Made by a program: the position numbers and the translations under genes. This document shows positions 32,994 through 44,758 of a stretch of DNA of 64,000 nt, piece after piece (positions within the stretch are counted from its first letter, which is position 1; the number at the start of each line of letters is the position of its first letter). The notes below the pieces were generated by a model. The model searched no databases. It was not told the origin of the DNA and saw only the letters and a program-made list of their open reading frames with translations. The stretch is from NCBI GenBank assembly GCA_039621445.1, contig CP154955.1, forward strand, positions 52,419,384 to 52,483,383, in the 5' to 3' direction. This DNA comes from Euglena gracilis. Taxonomy: Eukaryota > Euglenida > Euglenophyceae > Euglenales.

Positions 32994-33206
32994 ATGCCCC
33001 CCCGTGCGACGGCCCTCACCACCGACTGCCGTATGGAACTGACCCGGCCGGCGCCCGAAACCTGCCTGCTGCACCGATTCCCGCACGTGTCGTGCGCGGC
33101 GAGTGGGGAGTGCGAGGGGAAAGGCTGGCGGGTGTCGATTGCAAACCGCTGCCAGTGTGCGGCACCCGCCCCCTGGCTGGAAGTCTTCCTCTGTCTTGCT
33201 CCAGGC
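32994..33206 (+). CDS. Candidate cysteine-rich exon
   Basis: The frame has ten cysteines in 70 residues: TTDCRMELTRPAPETCLL, then FPHVSCAASGECEGKGW, then RVSIANRCQCAAP, ending in a stop after LAPG at 33207-33209. Codon third positions are GC-rich, unlike the flanks. It could be part of a secreted or receptor-type cysteine-rich domain. No signal peptide is attached here, and borders are not certain. Confidence 0.35.
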
Positions 33207-33389
33207 TAATTGGAGCAAGGCTTCTTGCCTGAGCAATTGGGGCTATGTTGCTGTTTAATTGCAACGTCTGCCACTCAGCTTTTGTTTGCCAATTTTCTGG
33301 GTCAAATGGCAAAGCAGCTTATGGACCGACTGATAACACCCAGGCGGTCCTCAAGGGACGTGAAGTTTTTTCTTTTTTAATTTCTTAAG

Positions 33390-33610
33390 GACCACTCCCC
33401 CTCTGGGCCAAAGGGCCAACAAAGGGGTGGTCTGGGGCTTGAACGGGGTCGGAAACCAAAAAGTTGAAAATTGCATATTTGACGTTTTGATTTGTTTGGC
33501 ACAGGTTAAGGGCGCCTGAAATCAATTTCCCCCGGTGTTTCGCCGTTTTCGCTGAAAATGTCGAGTTTTGGTCCATTTTTTCCCTGTGGATTTTTAGTTG
33601 AACGTCTGGG
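33390..33610. repeat. Family F dispersed repeat, copy 2
   Basis: Same order of modules as 29270-29490: GGACCACTCC, GGGCCAACAAAGGGGTGG, GAACGGGGTCGG, TATTTGACGTTTTG, CCATTTTTTCCCTGTGG. Upstream at 33347-33395, GGTCCTCAAGGG and CTTAAGGACC form a small inverted repeat, also found at 30072-30117. Confidence 0.7.
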
Positions 33611-33840
33611 ACCCAGTTTGGTGCACCGGAAGGGGCGGGGGCGGGGGTTAAAGTGGACACAGAATGCCTTTTTGTCCTGCAGGAGGGGTTTCGCCAACGA
33701 TGTTGGGCGGTTTCATGGGTTTTTGTCAAATGCTTCTGGGAGGAGACGTACTGGTGCTTGTGAATTTTTGACCGCTATTTGGCGAATTTTATTGTCGTGT
33801 TGCTTTATGGCTTTTTGCTCTGGGGGTTACTCGTTGAGGT

Positions 33841-34124
33841 CAGGGGTTTTTTTAGTCGTGGACCCCCGGGGGGGGGGAGGGGGCGGGGTAGGGGGGGGGT
33901 AGGGCGGGTGGTTCCGGCCGAGCTCCCCCCCCCGGGGGGGGTCCCCCCGGAGGGGGGTGGGATATACTTTTCGGCGCCGAAGGCACCGAAAAAAGTGCCT
34001 TTTTTAGCACTTTTGGCGATTTTCAGCCATTTTTTTGTGTGTTCCTCGGGACCCCCCCCCCCTGGGGGGCCTCCCCATGGGTTGGGTGGATAACCCCCCT
34101 CCCGTCTTATAAAAAAAAACCCTG
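33841..34124. mobile_element. Introner-like MITE copy 2, 8-bp duplication on an AG|GT site
   Basis: 284 bp starting CAGGGGTTTTTTTAGTCGTGG; from the other strand the end starts CAGGGTTTTTTTTTATAAGAC. GTTGAGGT is duplicated exactly at 33833-33840 and 34125-34132. The last 27 bases closely match the end of the MYST insertion (CCTCCCG, then T-AAAAAAAAA, then CCTG). The duplicated site contains GAG|GT. The left copy therefore gives a donor GT at 33839 and the right copy an acceptor AG ending at 34130. Whether the flanks are transcribed exons is not shown. Confidence 0.85.
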
Positions 34125-34132
34125 GTTGAGGT

Positions 34133-35435
34133 GAGAAACCAGACAGAAACCTGATTGTTGCCCAGTTTTCGTTCTTCCCTGCCCAACCCAACCCCCCCCC
34201 CCACCAGTCACCAAACTGCAGCTGGTACAAGGGGTTCACATTGTTTGTTGGAACCTGGATGAGGGGAATTGGTAGGTTCCCCCATCCCGGAGAAATGAAA
34301 TGAGGCACGGGGGGGGGGTATCACCTTCGCCTACCAGAGAGGTTGATATCACTCTATCTTCATCACAAAGTGCCATTTTTTTCATGCCCTGAACTTGAAC
34401 CAAAGATGGACCTGGCCATGTCAATAACTCCCCTGTCAATAAGAATAAGAATCAATAAGAAATATCTGCTAATCAATAAAAATATATACTCACAGAGGAC
34501 GATGAAGACATTATTTTTGGGTAAGAGTCCAAAACCATGTGTGCGTTGTTTTTATTTGCTGTCATTATTGTCTTTGTGTTATATTGCGCGTTGCGTCACT
34601 CTGTGTTCGTGTTTTTGTGCAGGTTACCGCCCCCAAAAGCACACTTTTAGACCTCAAGTGAGCTTGTTGAATCATTTGAGAAGAATGTTGTTCTTGTTCC
34701 AGACAAAAATAATTTTCGCCTTTTTCCGATGCCTGTCCGATGATGTCTAGGGTTCTTTTCCTTACCACATACAAGCGATTCCAAGCGAAGCGGCGCACGG
34801 TGCAGTAAATAACAGCTCAAGGCAGCGATGTCCATTGGTTGGTATCCTCTAACTGCTGCCCCCCCTCCGGGGGGGGGGGGGTTGGGACCCCCCCTGGTTT
34901 AAGAAGTGGGCCCAAAGTCAATTTGCGTGTTTTTTTTGTTCTTGGTGTTCGTGGGAGGAGTACAAGAAAAAAAGCGAAATACATCATTCCTACTCCAGGA
35001 ATGGGCTTAGGGTTTGGGGTAAATTGAAAGGGTTAGGGTTAGGATTGGAGGTTAGTGTTAGGGTTCGGGTTAGAATTTTGGGCCTGTTCGGCCAGAATTG
35101 GGCCTAAATTTTGGCCCAAACATGCCCTGAATTTTCGGCCTGAATTCAGCTTAACTTCCTATTTTTTTTTGGCCGAACCCTGACCCTTAGCCCTTTCTTA
35201 ACGATAATTGTAACCCAGAGCCCTACTCTAAAAAATAACATAAAACACGAACACAAGCGCCCCAGGGACGCAGACACACACATTCACTCAGGCCTGTTCC
35301 CCTTTGTTCCCTTCGTTCCGCCTGCTGGGCAGTCGCAGTCTGCTATGCGGTCCCACCGTGCCTCGATGTCGAGGTGTGGATCCGTCCCTTTGCCAGCGTT
35401 GAATAACACCTCGTGGAGCCCAGCCAAATATATAA
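34133..35435. other. No gene seen; TTAGGG-like and TTGGCCT repeats
   Basis: Degenerate TTAGGG units lie at 35026-35070 (GGGTTAGGGTTAGGATTGG). They are followed by GAATTTTGGCC words to 35170. The block is far too short and mixed to be a chromosome end. Confidence 0.6.
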
Positions 35436-35439
35436 ATTA

Positions 35440-35835
35440 ACCCTCCCCCCAAATAATACCCCCCAATGCTACCCCCCCAAATAATCCCCCCCCCCCCCAA
35501 TAATACCCCCCCAAAATAATACCCCCCCCCCTTGGTTTCGGGCCGAAGGCCCGGATTTTGACCTGAAAATGTAGGTAAAAATCACAATTTCTGACATCTA
35601 ATTAGGAAAAAAAATCGATTTTTCTGGGTCATCTGACCTCCAAAAACTGGTAAATTTCATAAGAAAGTACAAAAAAGACCCCAAAGGGGTTTTTGGCGCG
35701 ATTTTGGCTCCTACGGGACTTCGAAAAATTTCGAAAATTTTGGGGTTCTATCCCCCCCAAATAATATCCCCCCCCTCGGGCCGGGACTTCGGGCGAAAAA
35801 ATAATACCCCGGGGGGTATTATTTGGGGGGGGGGT
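35440..35835. mobile_element. C-run MITE, family A copy 3
   Basis: Starts ACCCTCCCCCCAAATAATACC, ends GGTATTATTTGGGGGGGGG then T, and is flanked by TA (35438-35439, 35836-35837). The interior differs from copies 1 and 2 in length and has GGGCCGAAGGCCC and several AAATAATACCCC blocks. Confidence 0.75.
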
Positions 35836-36639
35836 TACTGTGGGGGGATGGAGTGTGCGGAGGTGTGGGGTCACTTGCGGCAATCACCAAAACTGAACCT
35901 GCAACCCCTAAGCGATATAAGTAGGGTTCAACACAGCTTTTTTGTGGTATTTTTCCTTGGATGATGCGTGGGCGCGGGGGGGGATTTGCTTCTTGCAGCT
36001 TCTTGCAGCTGAACCCCCCCATAAATTTTGTGAGAAAGAACTCCATGGTCAAAACTTTTCACGTCCCACAAATTGTCCAATTTCGGATGTCATTCTGACT
36101 GGAGCTTGGGTATTCAGACACCGGTGTTTTCAAGTCCACGCACCAGCTTCGGGTTGTTCATTTTGGACGGGATGTCAAGACCCCAGGGGCTTTCTTTTGG
36201 GATGGGCAATCATCCCAGACCCCCAAAACTACACATTTTTTTTTCAATGGCTTTTCGGTGCATTTAAGGGCAGGTACAGAAATGTGGCATGCATCGCCGG
36301 AAATGATGCACACCGGTCGGCAGTCGGCAGCGCACGAAGGCGGCGGTGGGGTGATTTGGTTGCCAAGTCAAGACCCCCTCGGGCAGGGCTGAACGGGAAT
36401 CTCCAAACCGTACGGTGGTGGGTAAGGGATCCCTAACCGACCCCCCCTCCCATCCTGGTGGGTGAGTCCAACTCCCCCGCCCACCTCTCCCTTTTTTTTT
36501 CCAGGGGCCCATTTAGGCCAAAATTTTCCCTCGGTGCCGAAGCGCCGAAGAATTCTTCCTTCCGCGGTGCCATGTTGGGTGTTGGGTTGACCAGGTTTTG
36601 AATAGTGCTGAGCTCTTTACTTTGTGCGGGTTTACACTG

Positions 36640-37560
36640 TAAAACCGAAAATGTGGATCGGACGCAGAGGCCGGAGTTATGGGAAGAAATTTTCGGTACC
36701 TTTTGGTGCTCATTTTTGGCTCAAAAACATTTTTCCGGGACGGACAAAAAACATCGTTTCGGGCCAAAAATTGTTTTTCGGTTTTTTTTGATTTTTTTTG
36801 ACCCGGTTTTGACCCAAAGCTTATGGGCTTCGGGACAAAAAAGGGGGACGGGGGTCGAAAAACGCTCATTTTCGTCTCGAGAACAGTTTTTCCGGGTCCA
36901 GGAAGGAGGCCAAAAAAACATCGCTCTGGGCAAAATGTTTTTCGATTTTTTTTTCGACTGTTTTGACCCCAAAAAGTCAAATCAAGCCAAAACAGTACAA
37001 AAGGGCCAAAATTGGCCGAAAAATGGCCGTAACTCGGGCTAGGAGGGGAGTTGCGGGGAAATCAAAATACCGTTAGATAGGGCATTGTAAGGGCTTCAAA
37101 TTAGGTCTCCGGACATTTCTTTTTAGTTTGCTTCATTTTCGAGATTTTTTGAAAACATCGATTTTTGGCCCCAACACAGCCCAAAAATGGCCCCTGAAAC
37201 AGGCCAAAATGGGCCGAAATATGGCCGTAACCCGGGCTGCACGAAGATTTGGGGAAAAAAATAAAGCATGGTGGATAGGGCATTCCAAGGGCTTCATTTT
37301 TGCTCTCCGGATTTTTCCTTTGATTTTGCTTCATTGCCGAGATATTTTGGAAAGTCGATTTTTGGTCAAAAACGGCCTCCAAAAAGCACCCCAAAATGGC
37401 CGTTTTGGGCCGCAAAAGCGCGCCGAAACTTGGGCCAGGCGTGTCGGTGGCCAAAACGGCGAACGGGGGGTGACAGAGGGCCTCTGGGGGCATTTCGTCA
37501 GACCGACATTTCCGGAGATAATGTACGTTTTCTCGAGATATTTTCGAGAGAGAAAAAAAA
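36640..37560. repeat. Degenerate tandem repeat of about 180-210 bp
   Basis: GGCCGTAACTCGGGCT, followed by GATAGGGCATT, AAGGGCTTCA and CTCCGGA and then TTTGCTTCATT, recurs at 37024-37140 and 37221-37335, and in weaker form near 37410-37540. An upstream pair (36640-36800, 36850-36960) shares TTTTTCCGGG and ACATCG words. Frames through it are not taken as genes. Confidence 0.7.
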
Positions 37561-38096
37561 TGACCGATTTTTGGAACCCGGCGAAATGGCAGAGTCGGAA
37601 GAGGGGGAAGGGGGTGGGCCAATCCAACCCAGTTTGGACCCCTTCGCGCTTGAATAACTCGGGCGAAGCAGTCCATACTGGGGTGGGTGACCATTTTGGG
37701 CTAAAATGGCCATAAAATGCCCCAAAAATTGCCAGAAAATGGTCACCTTCACGAAGTCACTGCTTTCACAGCCTGCATTGACAGGAACTGCCATCATGTG
37801 TTGTCCAAAGGTGAAGTCCAAGCACATATTGTAAACAGTTTTTGGACCCACACACGCCTCAGTGGGTGTGTGGGGGTGGGGGGGGAGGTAAACACCCCAA
37901 AAGTCCTGTTCCATTTTGCATTTTCGGAGTCGCTGTGAAATGTCCTTGCTGTATTGGGGTCTTGTGGGGTCGAAAACAATGGGAAAGATTCTTTTCACAA
38001 AAAAAAGTCCGAAGGTGGTTTTTGATTGTTATTTGGGGGGATTGGGGGTCTGGGGGGGCCTGGTGGGGAGTTGGGGGTCAAACGGAGGTGATTCAG

Positions 38097-38610
38097 ATAC
38101 TAGAAATCCAGTCGCTCGCGACTGGAAAAAAAACTCCGGGAACGGAGCCGGGGTCATGGTGATAATCCGCGGTTTTCACGGTCCACCCAGAGGGGGGGAG
38201 GGCGGGGGGGTCAAACCCCCCCTTTTCCCCAGTGGTAGGCTTCGCTTTTAGACCCCCCCCTGGTGGGTGATCAACAACCCGCCCCCCAGGGATAGAAGGG
38301 AAGCCTTTCGGTTTCGAGGTCGGTGTCAGGCGGGTTTTGGACCCCCCGTAGATGTTGGAGGGGGTCTGGTCCCCCGCACCCCCCTCAGCAGGTTCCAAAA
38401 GTAACGAAAAAAAATTCTCCAACAGAGAATGAGCAAAAATGCCCCTTTTCCTCACTTTTGAGCACACTGCCCATTTTTTGACGTTTTGGTGTGCTCCACA
38501 AAAAAATGAGCAAAAAAAAATTCAAAGATTGAGCATTTTTTTGTTTTATTTTTAAAGAAAAATCCGGGGTTTGATCAATTTTGGCCTGGTATCAAAGCCT
38601 TTGCCGGTCC
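38097..38610. repeat. Family D dispersed repeat, copy 1
   Basis: Starts near AATCCAGTCGCTCGCGACTGG and GGTCATGGTGATAATCCGCG, passes through C/G-run blocks with GATGTTGGAGGGGGTCTGG and CAGGTTCC, and ends near GGCCTGGTATC. A related block occurs at 39670-39970 and a fuller one at 43240-43650. The first modules recur inverted at 40140-40240. Confidence 0.7.
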
Positions 38611-38723
38611 ACAGAAAAGAAAATTTTCCCGGCCTCCCTCGGTTTTAAGGTACGTGGGGGGTCCCCCCCCCCCAAGGCTTCCCATCCATCCCTGACCCCC
38701 CACCGGGCTTCCTGTCCTGCCAG

Positions 38724-38921
38724 GGCTGTCCGAGGGCCCCTCCTCTATTGGGAGGAGGAGGTCTATTCAGAGCACTGGGCAGCCGCCCTCTCCCCCACCG
38801 CCTGTAGCCCGGAGGCGTTCGAGGACCTCGACGCGGTGCTGGCCAAGAGCCAGTTGCGGTCCGGGGCCGCGTTCAAACCCGGGCCGGCGATGGGCCGAGA
38901 TCTCTCTGTCCACGGCACATG
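38724..38921 (+). CDS. Candidate exon upstream of the Fcf2 gene
   Basis: After cctgccag the frame reads GPLLYWEEEVYSEHWAAAL, then SPEAFEDLDAVLAKSQL and GPAMGRDLSVHG. Third positions are strongly GC-rich and the flanks are not, so this is likely real coding sequence. A possible donor is GT at 38922. The protein is not recognised. It may be an upstream exon of the Fcf2 gene or the end of another gene. Confidence 0.45.
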
Positions 38922-39597
38922 GTGTCGGCTTTAGGGTTCGCAGTCCCCCCCCCCCGGGGGGTATTGCAAATTAGGGTCTCAACTGCAGCCAGTCCAAATT
39001 TGGCATGTGGAAATCCTAGTGGCCCCCCCGGCCTGCAAGCAGGGCTGGCCAGGGGAGAATTTTTTCCAGTGACCGAGGTGAAGCGCCAGTGTTTTCTTTG
39101 CCCCCACCCCCAAAAACTGCCAATAATTTTTTGTTGTTTTGTGATTTTTTTTGAACAAAATCAGGCAAAAGAAAGTCCCATTTCCACCTCGAGCATGCAA
39201 CGCCAGAAGAAATTTTTCCGCAGATGGAGGGACCCCCGGACCCCCGGGATGAGGGGAGTCTAGCCAACCCCCCGCCCCAAATTTGATCCAGGTCCCATTT
39301 TTGGACCTGTTGCTGGAAACCTCCAGGGGGTTCTTATTTGGGGGGGGGGTATTTTTGGGTTTTTCTTGATTGACCCGGACCATCATTTTTCAGGTTCCCA
39401 TAAACATCAAAAATTTAGGAGCTTTCAACATATGTAAATGGGTTCAAATTGATATAGTATATTATTTTTTTGAACTCAAAAATTCTCAAATTTTGAAATT
39501 GCGTCATTTTTTTGCAGCTGGGATCGAGGATGCGTTCGGAACATGTTACGGTTTAAGCCTTCTCGAAGGAATGGCCTGGCGCTGCAGATGAACAAAG

Positions 39598-39671
39598 ATG
39601 CCCGCCACCGACGCCCCACGCATCAAGAGCCACAAGATTAAGAAGAAGGTCTGCGGCTTTGATGTGGCTGG
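39598..39671 (+). CDS. Possible initiating exon (basic N-terminus) before the Fcf2 exons
   Basis: An ATG in the context caaagATGcc opens a frame reading MPATDAPRIKSHKIKKKVC and GFDVAG up to a gtaggg donor at 39672. Basic starts suit a nucleolar protein. Its phase (two bases left) does not fit the next recognised exon at 40757 directly, so another exon would be needed between. The same DNA can be read in another frame (RNMLRFKPSRRNGLALQ). Confidence 0.3.
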
Positions 39672-40245
39672 GTAGGGGATAGATGGGAAGCCCTTCGGTT
39701 TTGAATTAGGTTGTAGGATGGGGTCTGACCCCCCGCCTTGATGTTGGGAGGGGTGTCCGGATCCCCAGCACCCCCTCCTTGGCAGGTTCCCGGTATACCG
39801 AGTTGGAAAATGAACAAAAAATGTCCCTTTTTCTGCCCTTTTGAGCACCTTGCACTATTTGATGCTTTCCACATAAAAAGTTTTCAAAAAGTTTCAACAA
39901 AGGGACATCTTTGTAGGATTTTTTTTCAATTTCAAAGAAAAATTGTGCATTTTTCAATTTTTGGCTAGTAACCGGTATTTTGCCAGGCCATACGCCCGAA
40001 AACTCTCTCGTCCCACTTCAATTTCGAGATAGGAGGGGGGGGGCGCTGAGCTCTTATCCCTTTAGGGTAAGAGCGAAGCTGACCCCTGGCGAAAACCCCC
40101 CCTTGACCCCCCCCTCCCCCTCTCCCCTCGGGTTGGGTCAGGGCCACCAGGAGAACTGACGGATTGTCACCATGATCCCGGCCCGGTTCACGAAATTTTT
40201 TTTTTCAGTCGCCAGCGACTGGATTTTCCGACCCACCCCCCCCCC
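39670..40245. repeat. Family D dispersed repeat, copy 2 (with inverted half)
   Basis: 39670-39970 repeats the CCTTCGGTTT, GATGTTGGGAGGGG, CAGGTTCC and CTTTTGAGCAC modules of copy 1 in the same order. 40140-40240 carries the CCATGATCCCGGC and CCAGCGACTGGATT modules in reverse orientation, so the two halves face each other. Confidence 0.65.
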
Positions 40246-40518
40246 CCTGTGTTGGGAGGGGGGTGTTCAGACCCCCCCCCCCAGGCTTCCCATGCATGGG
40301 TTGGGGAGACCTCGGCGGACCATTTTGGATCGGGGCATTTGGTTGATTCAAACCGGAATCAAAGTCTGAGACTCGGGATGGCTTGCCAAAATCCTATTTT
40401 TACTCAATCATAAAGTGTGGTTGGGCGACAGGGGTTCCACTTCGGAGTTCGTGGTTAATCCAAATGTGGCAGTTCCTCCAATTCAATGTCTAAGTCCTCT
40501 CTCTTGGCATAGGAGTAT

Positions 40519-40625
40519 TGTATATGTATATTATATTATATATGTAATATATTCATGTATATATTATATTATATAAATAGGAATCACAATAAATAAATAA
40601 ATATTATATATACTCACATGTAATA
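40519..40625. repeat. TATA-rich microsatellite
   Basis: TATATTATATTATATATG-like sequence with an AAATAAATAAATA run. No coding content. Confidence 0.9.
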
Positions 40626-40756
40626 TATGATATGCATCATGGGTGATTTCGAGACGGCGTTGGCGACGGTCCCAGACAGCATTTTCTGCGCGGTGTGGGC
40701 GTGTGGTGCTGTGCGCAATTGTTCAGATTGCGCTCTTGCACGCCTGCCCCTTTCAG

Positions 40757-40816
40757 AGCGTGGAGGTGCTCAAGAACTGGTACGGAATACGCAGCCGGCC
40801 CTTCGACCACCACACC
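40757..40816 (+). CDS. Fcf2-type rRNA-processing factor, exon with WYG segment
   Basis: After a ctttcag acceptor the phase-0 frame reads SVEVLKNWYGIRSRPFDH and ends near HTS at one of two GT donors (40814 or 40816). Fcf2/TDIF2 proteins begin their conserved domain with a short W-F/Y-G/D-hydrophobic motif 10-20 residues before the TPEL-x-x-D helix, which fits KNWYGI. Fcf2 is a nucleolar component of the early small-subunit pre-rRNA processing machinery. The assignment rests on the two following exons; the exact splice end is not fixed. Confidence 0.6.
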
Positions 40817-41555
40817 AGTGTTTGTTGAGGCATTCTTATTCCTGTGTGTCAGCAGGGGTGTAGCCCCACCCCCCCCAGGAAATTGTCATTACTGTGCTCC
40901 ACCTGTCAGAGTCCGCCAAGGAAACTGGCAGGGTCGATTCATTTAACACCTTTAGATCACCTGGGGGTGCTCGAGAGCGGGTGGGTGTGTTCGGCCTCCT
41001 CGGTTTAGACCCCCCTCCAGGGGGCTCCATGAGTCAGGTTTTGGCCAGAAATTTTTTTTCGACATTCTCGGCCTATTTTTACTGTATTTTGGGTGGGTGG
41101 GTGGTTGACCCCGGGGGGGGGGGGGGTTTAGAAAAAGTGGGTGGGTGGGTTTGGGCCCGGGAAAAAGTGCCCCCTCCCTCCGCGGGTCACTAAGTGAATC
41201 TATGGTCCTCGTACTCGCCAGTCTGCAGTTTTCTGGAGGAGTGGGGGTAGGTACCGTAAGCACAGCAAAAACAACAGAACGATTTTGGAACCCCCTCCGA
41301 GCCAGCAGTCAGCACCTTATTTTTCGTGTTTTTCCCCTCTGGTGTTTACTTGTTCGGCATTTTTGTGCCTTTTGAAATAATTGCAGTACCGTGGATATTT
41401 GAGGAATTTGTGTCTTTTGGGAGGTGGGAATTTTCAGTTGAACAAAGTTTCTTTCCCCGTGGACTTGCTTTGATGGTCAATAGTGGCCCATTTACCTTTC
41501 GGCGTTGTGGGGGGGGTGTGTTACGTGCGTGCGTGCGTGCGCTTGCGTGTGTGTG

Positions 41556-41596
<41 letters not shown>

Positions 41597-42282
41597 GCGG
41601 GTGTGTGTGTGTGTGTGTGTGTTGTGTTGTGTGTGGTATATGAAGAAGCCATGCAGTAAGCTGCAGGTAAGCCCTTTTCGACCTTTCCATTGGACTTTTA
41701 ACCAAAGGTGTGGAATAATGCCCATAGTTGGACCCCAATTATTCCATCGGTTCCAGAGTTTATTTATTATTTATTATTATTTGTTTATTCCAATATGCAC
41801 CACAAACTCGACCCCTCAGGGAATGGCTTCTAAAACCGCCAGCTGGGTTGGATCGGGGGTCGAACCCAGCACAAAAAAAATGCAAATCACACCCAAAAAT
41901 TCATTTTTTTTCAGCCCAAATTATCCAAAAAAGCCTCTAGGTAGCCCATTTCCGCCCCATTTTCGACCCACCAAGACCGAAAATATGTCACTGTCTTCTC
42001 CCCCTGCCCACCCACCTGCAACTCACAGAGGGTGCAAAGAAGCCTGGTGAGCGCATTCTGTGTGCGTGCAAAACTGTCCCAGAGGGTGGTAAAAAGATCG
42101 CAGGATTGGGTGAAGGCGGCAATTACCCCAACCCAACCTTGGCATCAGGTTTTTTTTGCAGAATTGGCAACCTGCAGGGGGGGGGTCAATGTTGTTGGAC
42201 AAGCTGTGGCCAAACCCCCCAAACAGGAAACGGCTACCCCGATTAATTCAGCTTCACGCATTCAAGTTAAGACCTCAGACAC

Positions 42283-42319
<37 letters not shown>

Positions 42320-42359
42320 CACACACCCACACCACACCCACACCACACCCACACCCACA

Positions 42360-42392
<33 letters not shown>

Positions 42393-42409
42393 CACGCAAC
42401 AGACCCCAG
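40817..42409 (+). other. Fcf2 gene intron with GT and CA microsatellites
   Basis: Holds G-run and C-run blocks (41110-41130), a GT microsatellite (41538-41640) and, just before the next exon, a CA/CCACACC microsatellite (42283-42395). Borders depend on which donor and acceptor are used. Confidence 0.6.
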
Positions 42410-42589
42410 TTTGTTTTGTGTTGGTCGGCTCATCAAAGGAGCGATCGGCTGGCCCTGAAGAAGCAGCAGGTGACGCCGGAGCTACAGCAAGACCTGTTCC
42501 TCATCCAGAACCGCCGGCTGTTCTCTACCAAGAACGGGGAGAACAAGTGGGCCCGCGTCACCCGCCGGGCAATGCCAAAGTTCTTCGAG
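42410..42589 (+). CDS. Fcf2-type rRNA-processing factor, TPEL helix exon
   Basis: The frame reads SDRLALKKQQVTPELQQD, then LFLIQNRRLFSTKNGEN, then RRAMPKFFE. It ends in phase 0 at gtgtgt. Fcf2 domains contain TPEL-K/x-x-DL, a short L-R/N-x-R turn, an F-Y/S-x-K segment and then P-K-Y/F-F-x-VG; all are present. The acceptor is uncertain. AG at 42408-42409 gives a phase-0 start fitting the previous exon's GT at 40816. AG at 42437-42438 would start later, in phase 2. The exon lies between a CA microsatellite and a CTG/GT microsatellite. Confidence 0.85.
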
Positions 42590-42640
42590 GTGTGTTGTAC
42601 GTGCTGGGCACGGAGAACACAGGCTGAGTTTGTTTTTGCC

Positions 42641-42675
<35 letters not shown>

Positions 42676-42719
42676 GTGTTGTTGTTATTGCCGCTGCAGC
42701 TGCTCTCGTTACTGTTGTG

Positions 42720-43080
<361 letters not shown>

Positions 43081-43239
43081 TGAGTGCATGCGTGAGTGCA
43101 TGTTGAATATTCAATATTCAACATTCCAGCGACTGGGAAATGGCTGATTTGAAAGTGGAGGGGATGGCTAATATTTTCCACCCCTTGTAGGCTGAGTAAT
43201 TGAGTAGGCCTGGAGCGGAGTTGGGGGTTTTGGGGCGTT

Positions 43240-43650
43240 TTGGTCAGCTGGGATCCTGTCGCTCTTGACCGAAAGAAAGTTCCAGAAACGAGGCTGGAGT
43301 GCCAGCCGGAACCCGCATTATATATATTTATATATTAAACATTTAAAAGTTTTTATAAATGGGGCCAAAAACTAGCGGGTCATGGTGCTAATCCGCGGTT
43401 TTCGTTGCCTACCTGGGAGGGTCGGACAGTCCCTTTCCCCAGGGAAAGATGCCTTTTGGTTTTGAGAGAGGGGACAATTCGGACCTGCCCTCCTGGGGGG
43501 GTAAGGTGGTACGGGGGGGGGTCAAGACCACCCCCTGGATGTTGGGAAGGGGGTCTGGATCCCCCCACCCCCCTCCTTGGCAGGTTCCGGAAACAGCAAA
43601 AAAATTTTCTTCACCAAAACTGGCATTTTTGAGTGGTTTTGGGGGTTTCA
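43240..43650. repeat. Family D dispersed repeat, copy 3
   Basis: GGTCATGGTGCTAATCCGCG, CCTTTTGGTTTTGAGAG, GATGTTGGGAAGGGGGTCTGG and CCTTGGCAGGTTCC occur in the same order as at 38140-38400. A short TATA run (43320-43335) is inserted near its start. Confidence 0.7.
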
Positions 43651-44758
43651 CCTCAAGAATTTGATTACAAAATCCTACCCAGGTGGATCCAAGATTTGCA
43701 AAAAAAGGGGAAAACATGTATGTGTATTATATGCAATACACATTAATATACATTGTGCATGCAAGGGGATTCAAGGGAAGAACCATGTCAGGAAACACAT
43801 TCCGCAGGTTCATTTTATCCGAAGATTACCTCCGACATTTATTCTGAGCCATTTTGGGCCATGGGCCAGGGTCATTGTGGGAGGGGGAAACGGATGTTTT
43901 CAGAGTACGTGAAATACTCGAAAAACAACACAGAACTTCAAATGGCTTTCGATCTGCTACATTTTCGAGAAGTTTTTTTTTTTTTTGCAAGATAGAGCTT
44001 TTAACTTGGAATAAACAGCCAGCCCTTTCTGCGCAAAACGAGCCACAACACAGGCTGGGCGTGTAGCAGCCAAAACGGCAGATGGGGGAGATGAGGGAAC
44101 CCCCTTGGGAAGTTACATTTTTGTGAAATCAATTTTGGGACGGAAATCACCTCGGTGTTGTCACCTCTCCTTTTTCTTCTGATGAAAACTTTAAAAAAAA
44201 ACTATTCAACAACTGAAATTTTTTTTCCAAAAAGGCTGCTCTTTACATACAGCCTTTTTGCAATCAGCTTTTTTCCAAAAAAAGCTGATGCAACTTCAGG
44301 ATGCCTGGGCTTTGCCTGAAGAGAAATTTCCCTGTGTAAATCACTGAGAAAAAAATAGATCGGTCAAAATGTGCAGGCAAAACCTCAAATTTTCTCACAT
44401 CAAAACAGACACCCGCCGGGTCCAGCTTCCATCCGGTTGGGCCCTCCTGACTCTTGAGGGGGGCCGGGCCAGCCATCAAGCTTTCTTCCCAGCCAGCACC
44501 TTTTTCCAGCAGCCCCTCCGGCGGGGTCTGCAAAGCCCCTGACCGAACCCCACCCACTCGAGAACACCCTCCCAGGGTGAGGCTGAGGTGCGCCTAGGCG
44601 GTCCTGGAGCATTCATTTTTTTGCAATTTTTTTTTGCATTTTTTTTGCATTTTTTAATACACTTATTGCATTTTGCCTTGTTGTCCTGCCACCCGGCTCA
44701 TCAAACCCCCTCCCCGACAGAGTTAGGACTCACCCACCCGGGTTGCGTGCCCCCACAG

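Noticed and set aside
35026-35070. TTAGGG-type telomere
   Set aside because: Only a few imperfect units, interrupted and internal, with genes and repeats on both sides.
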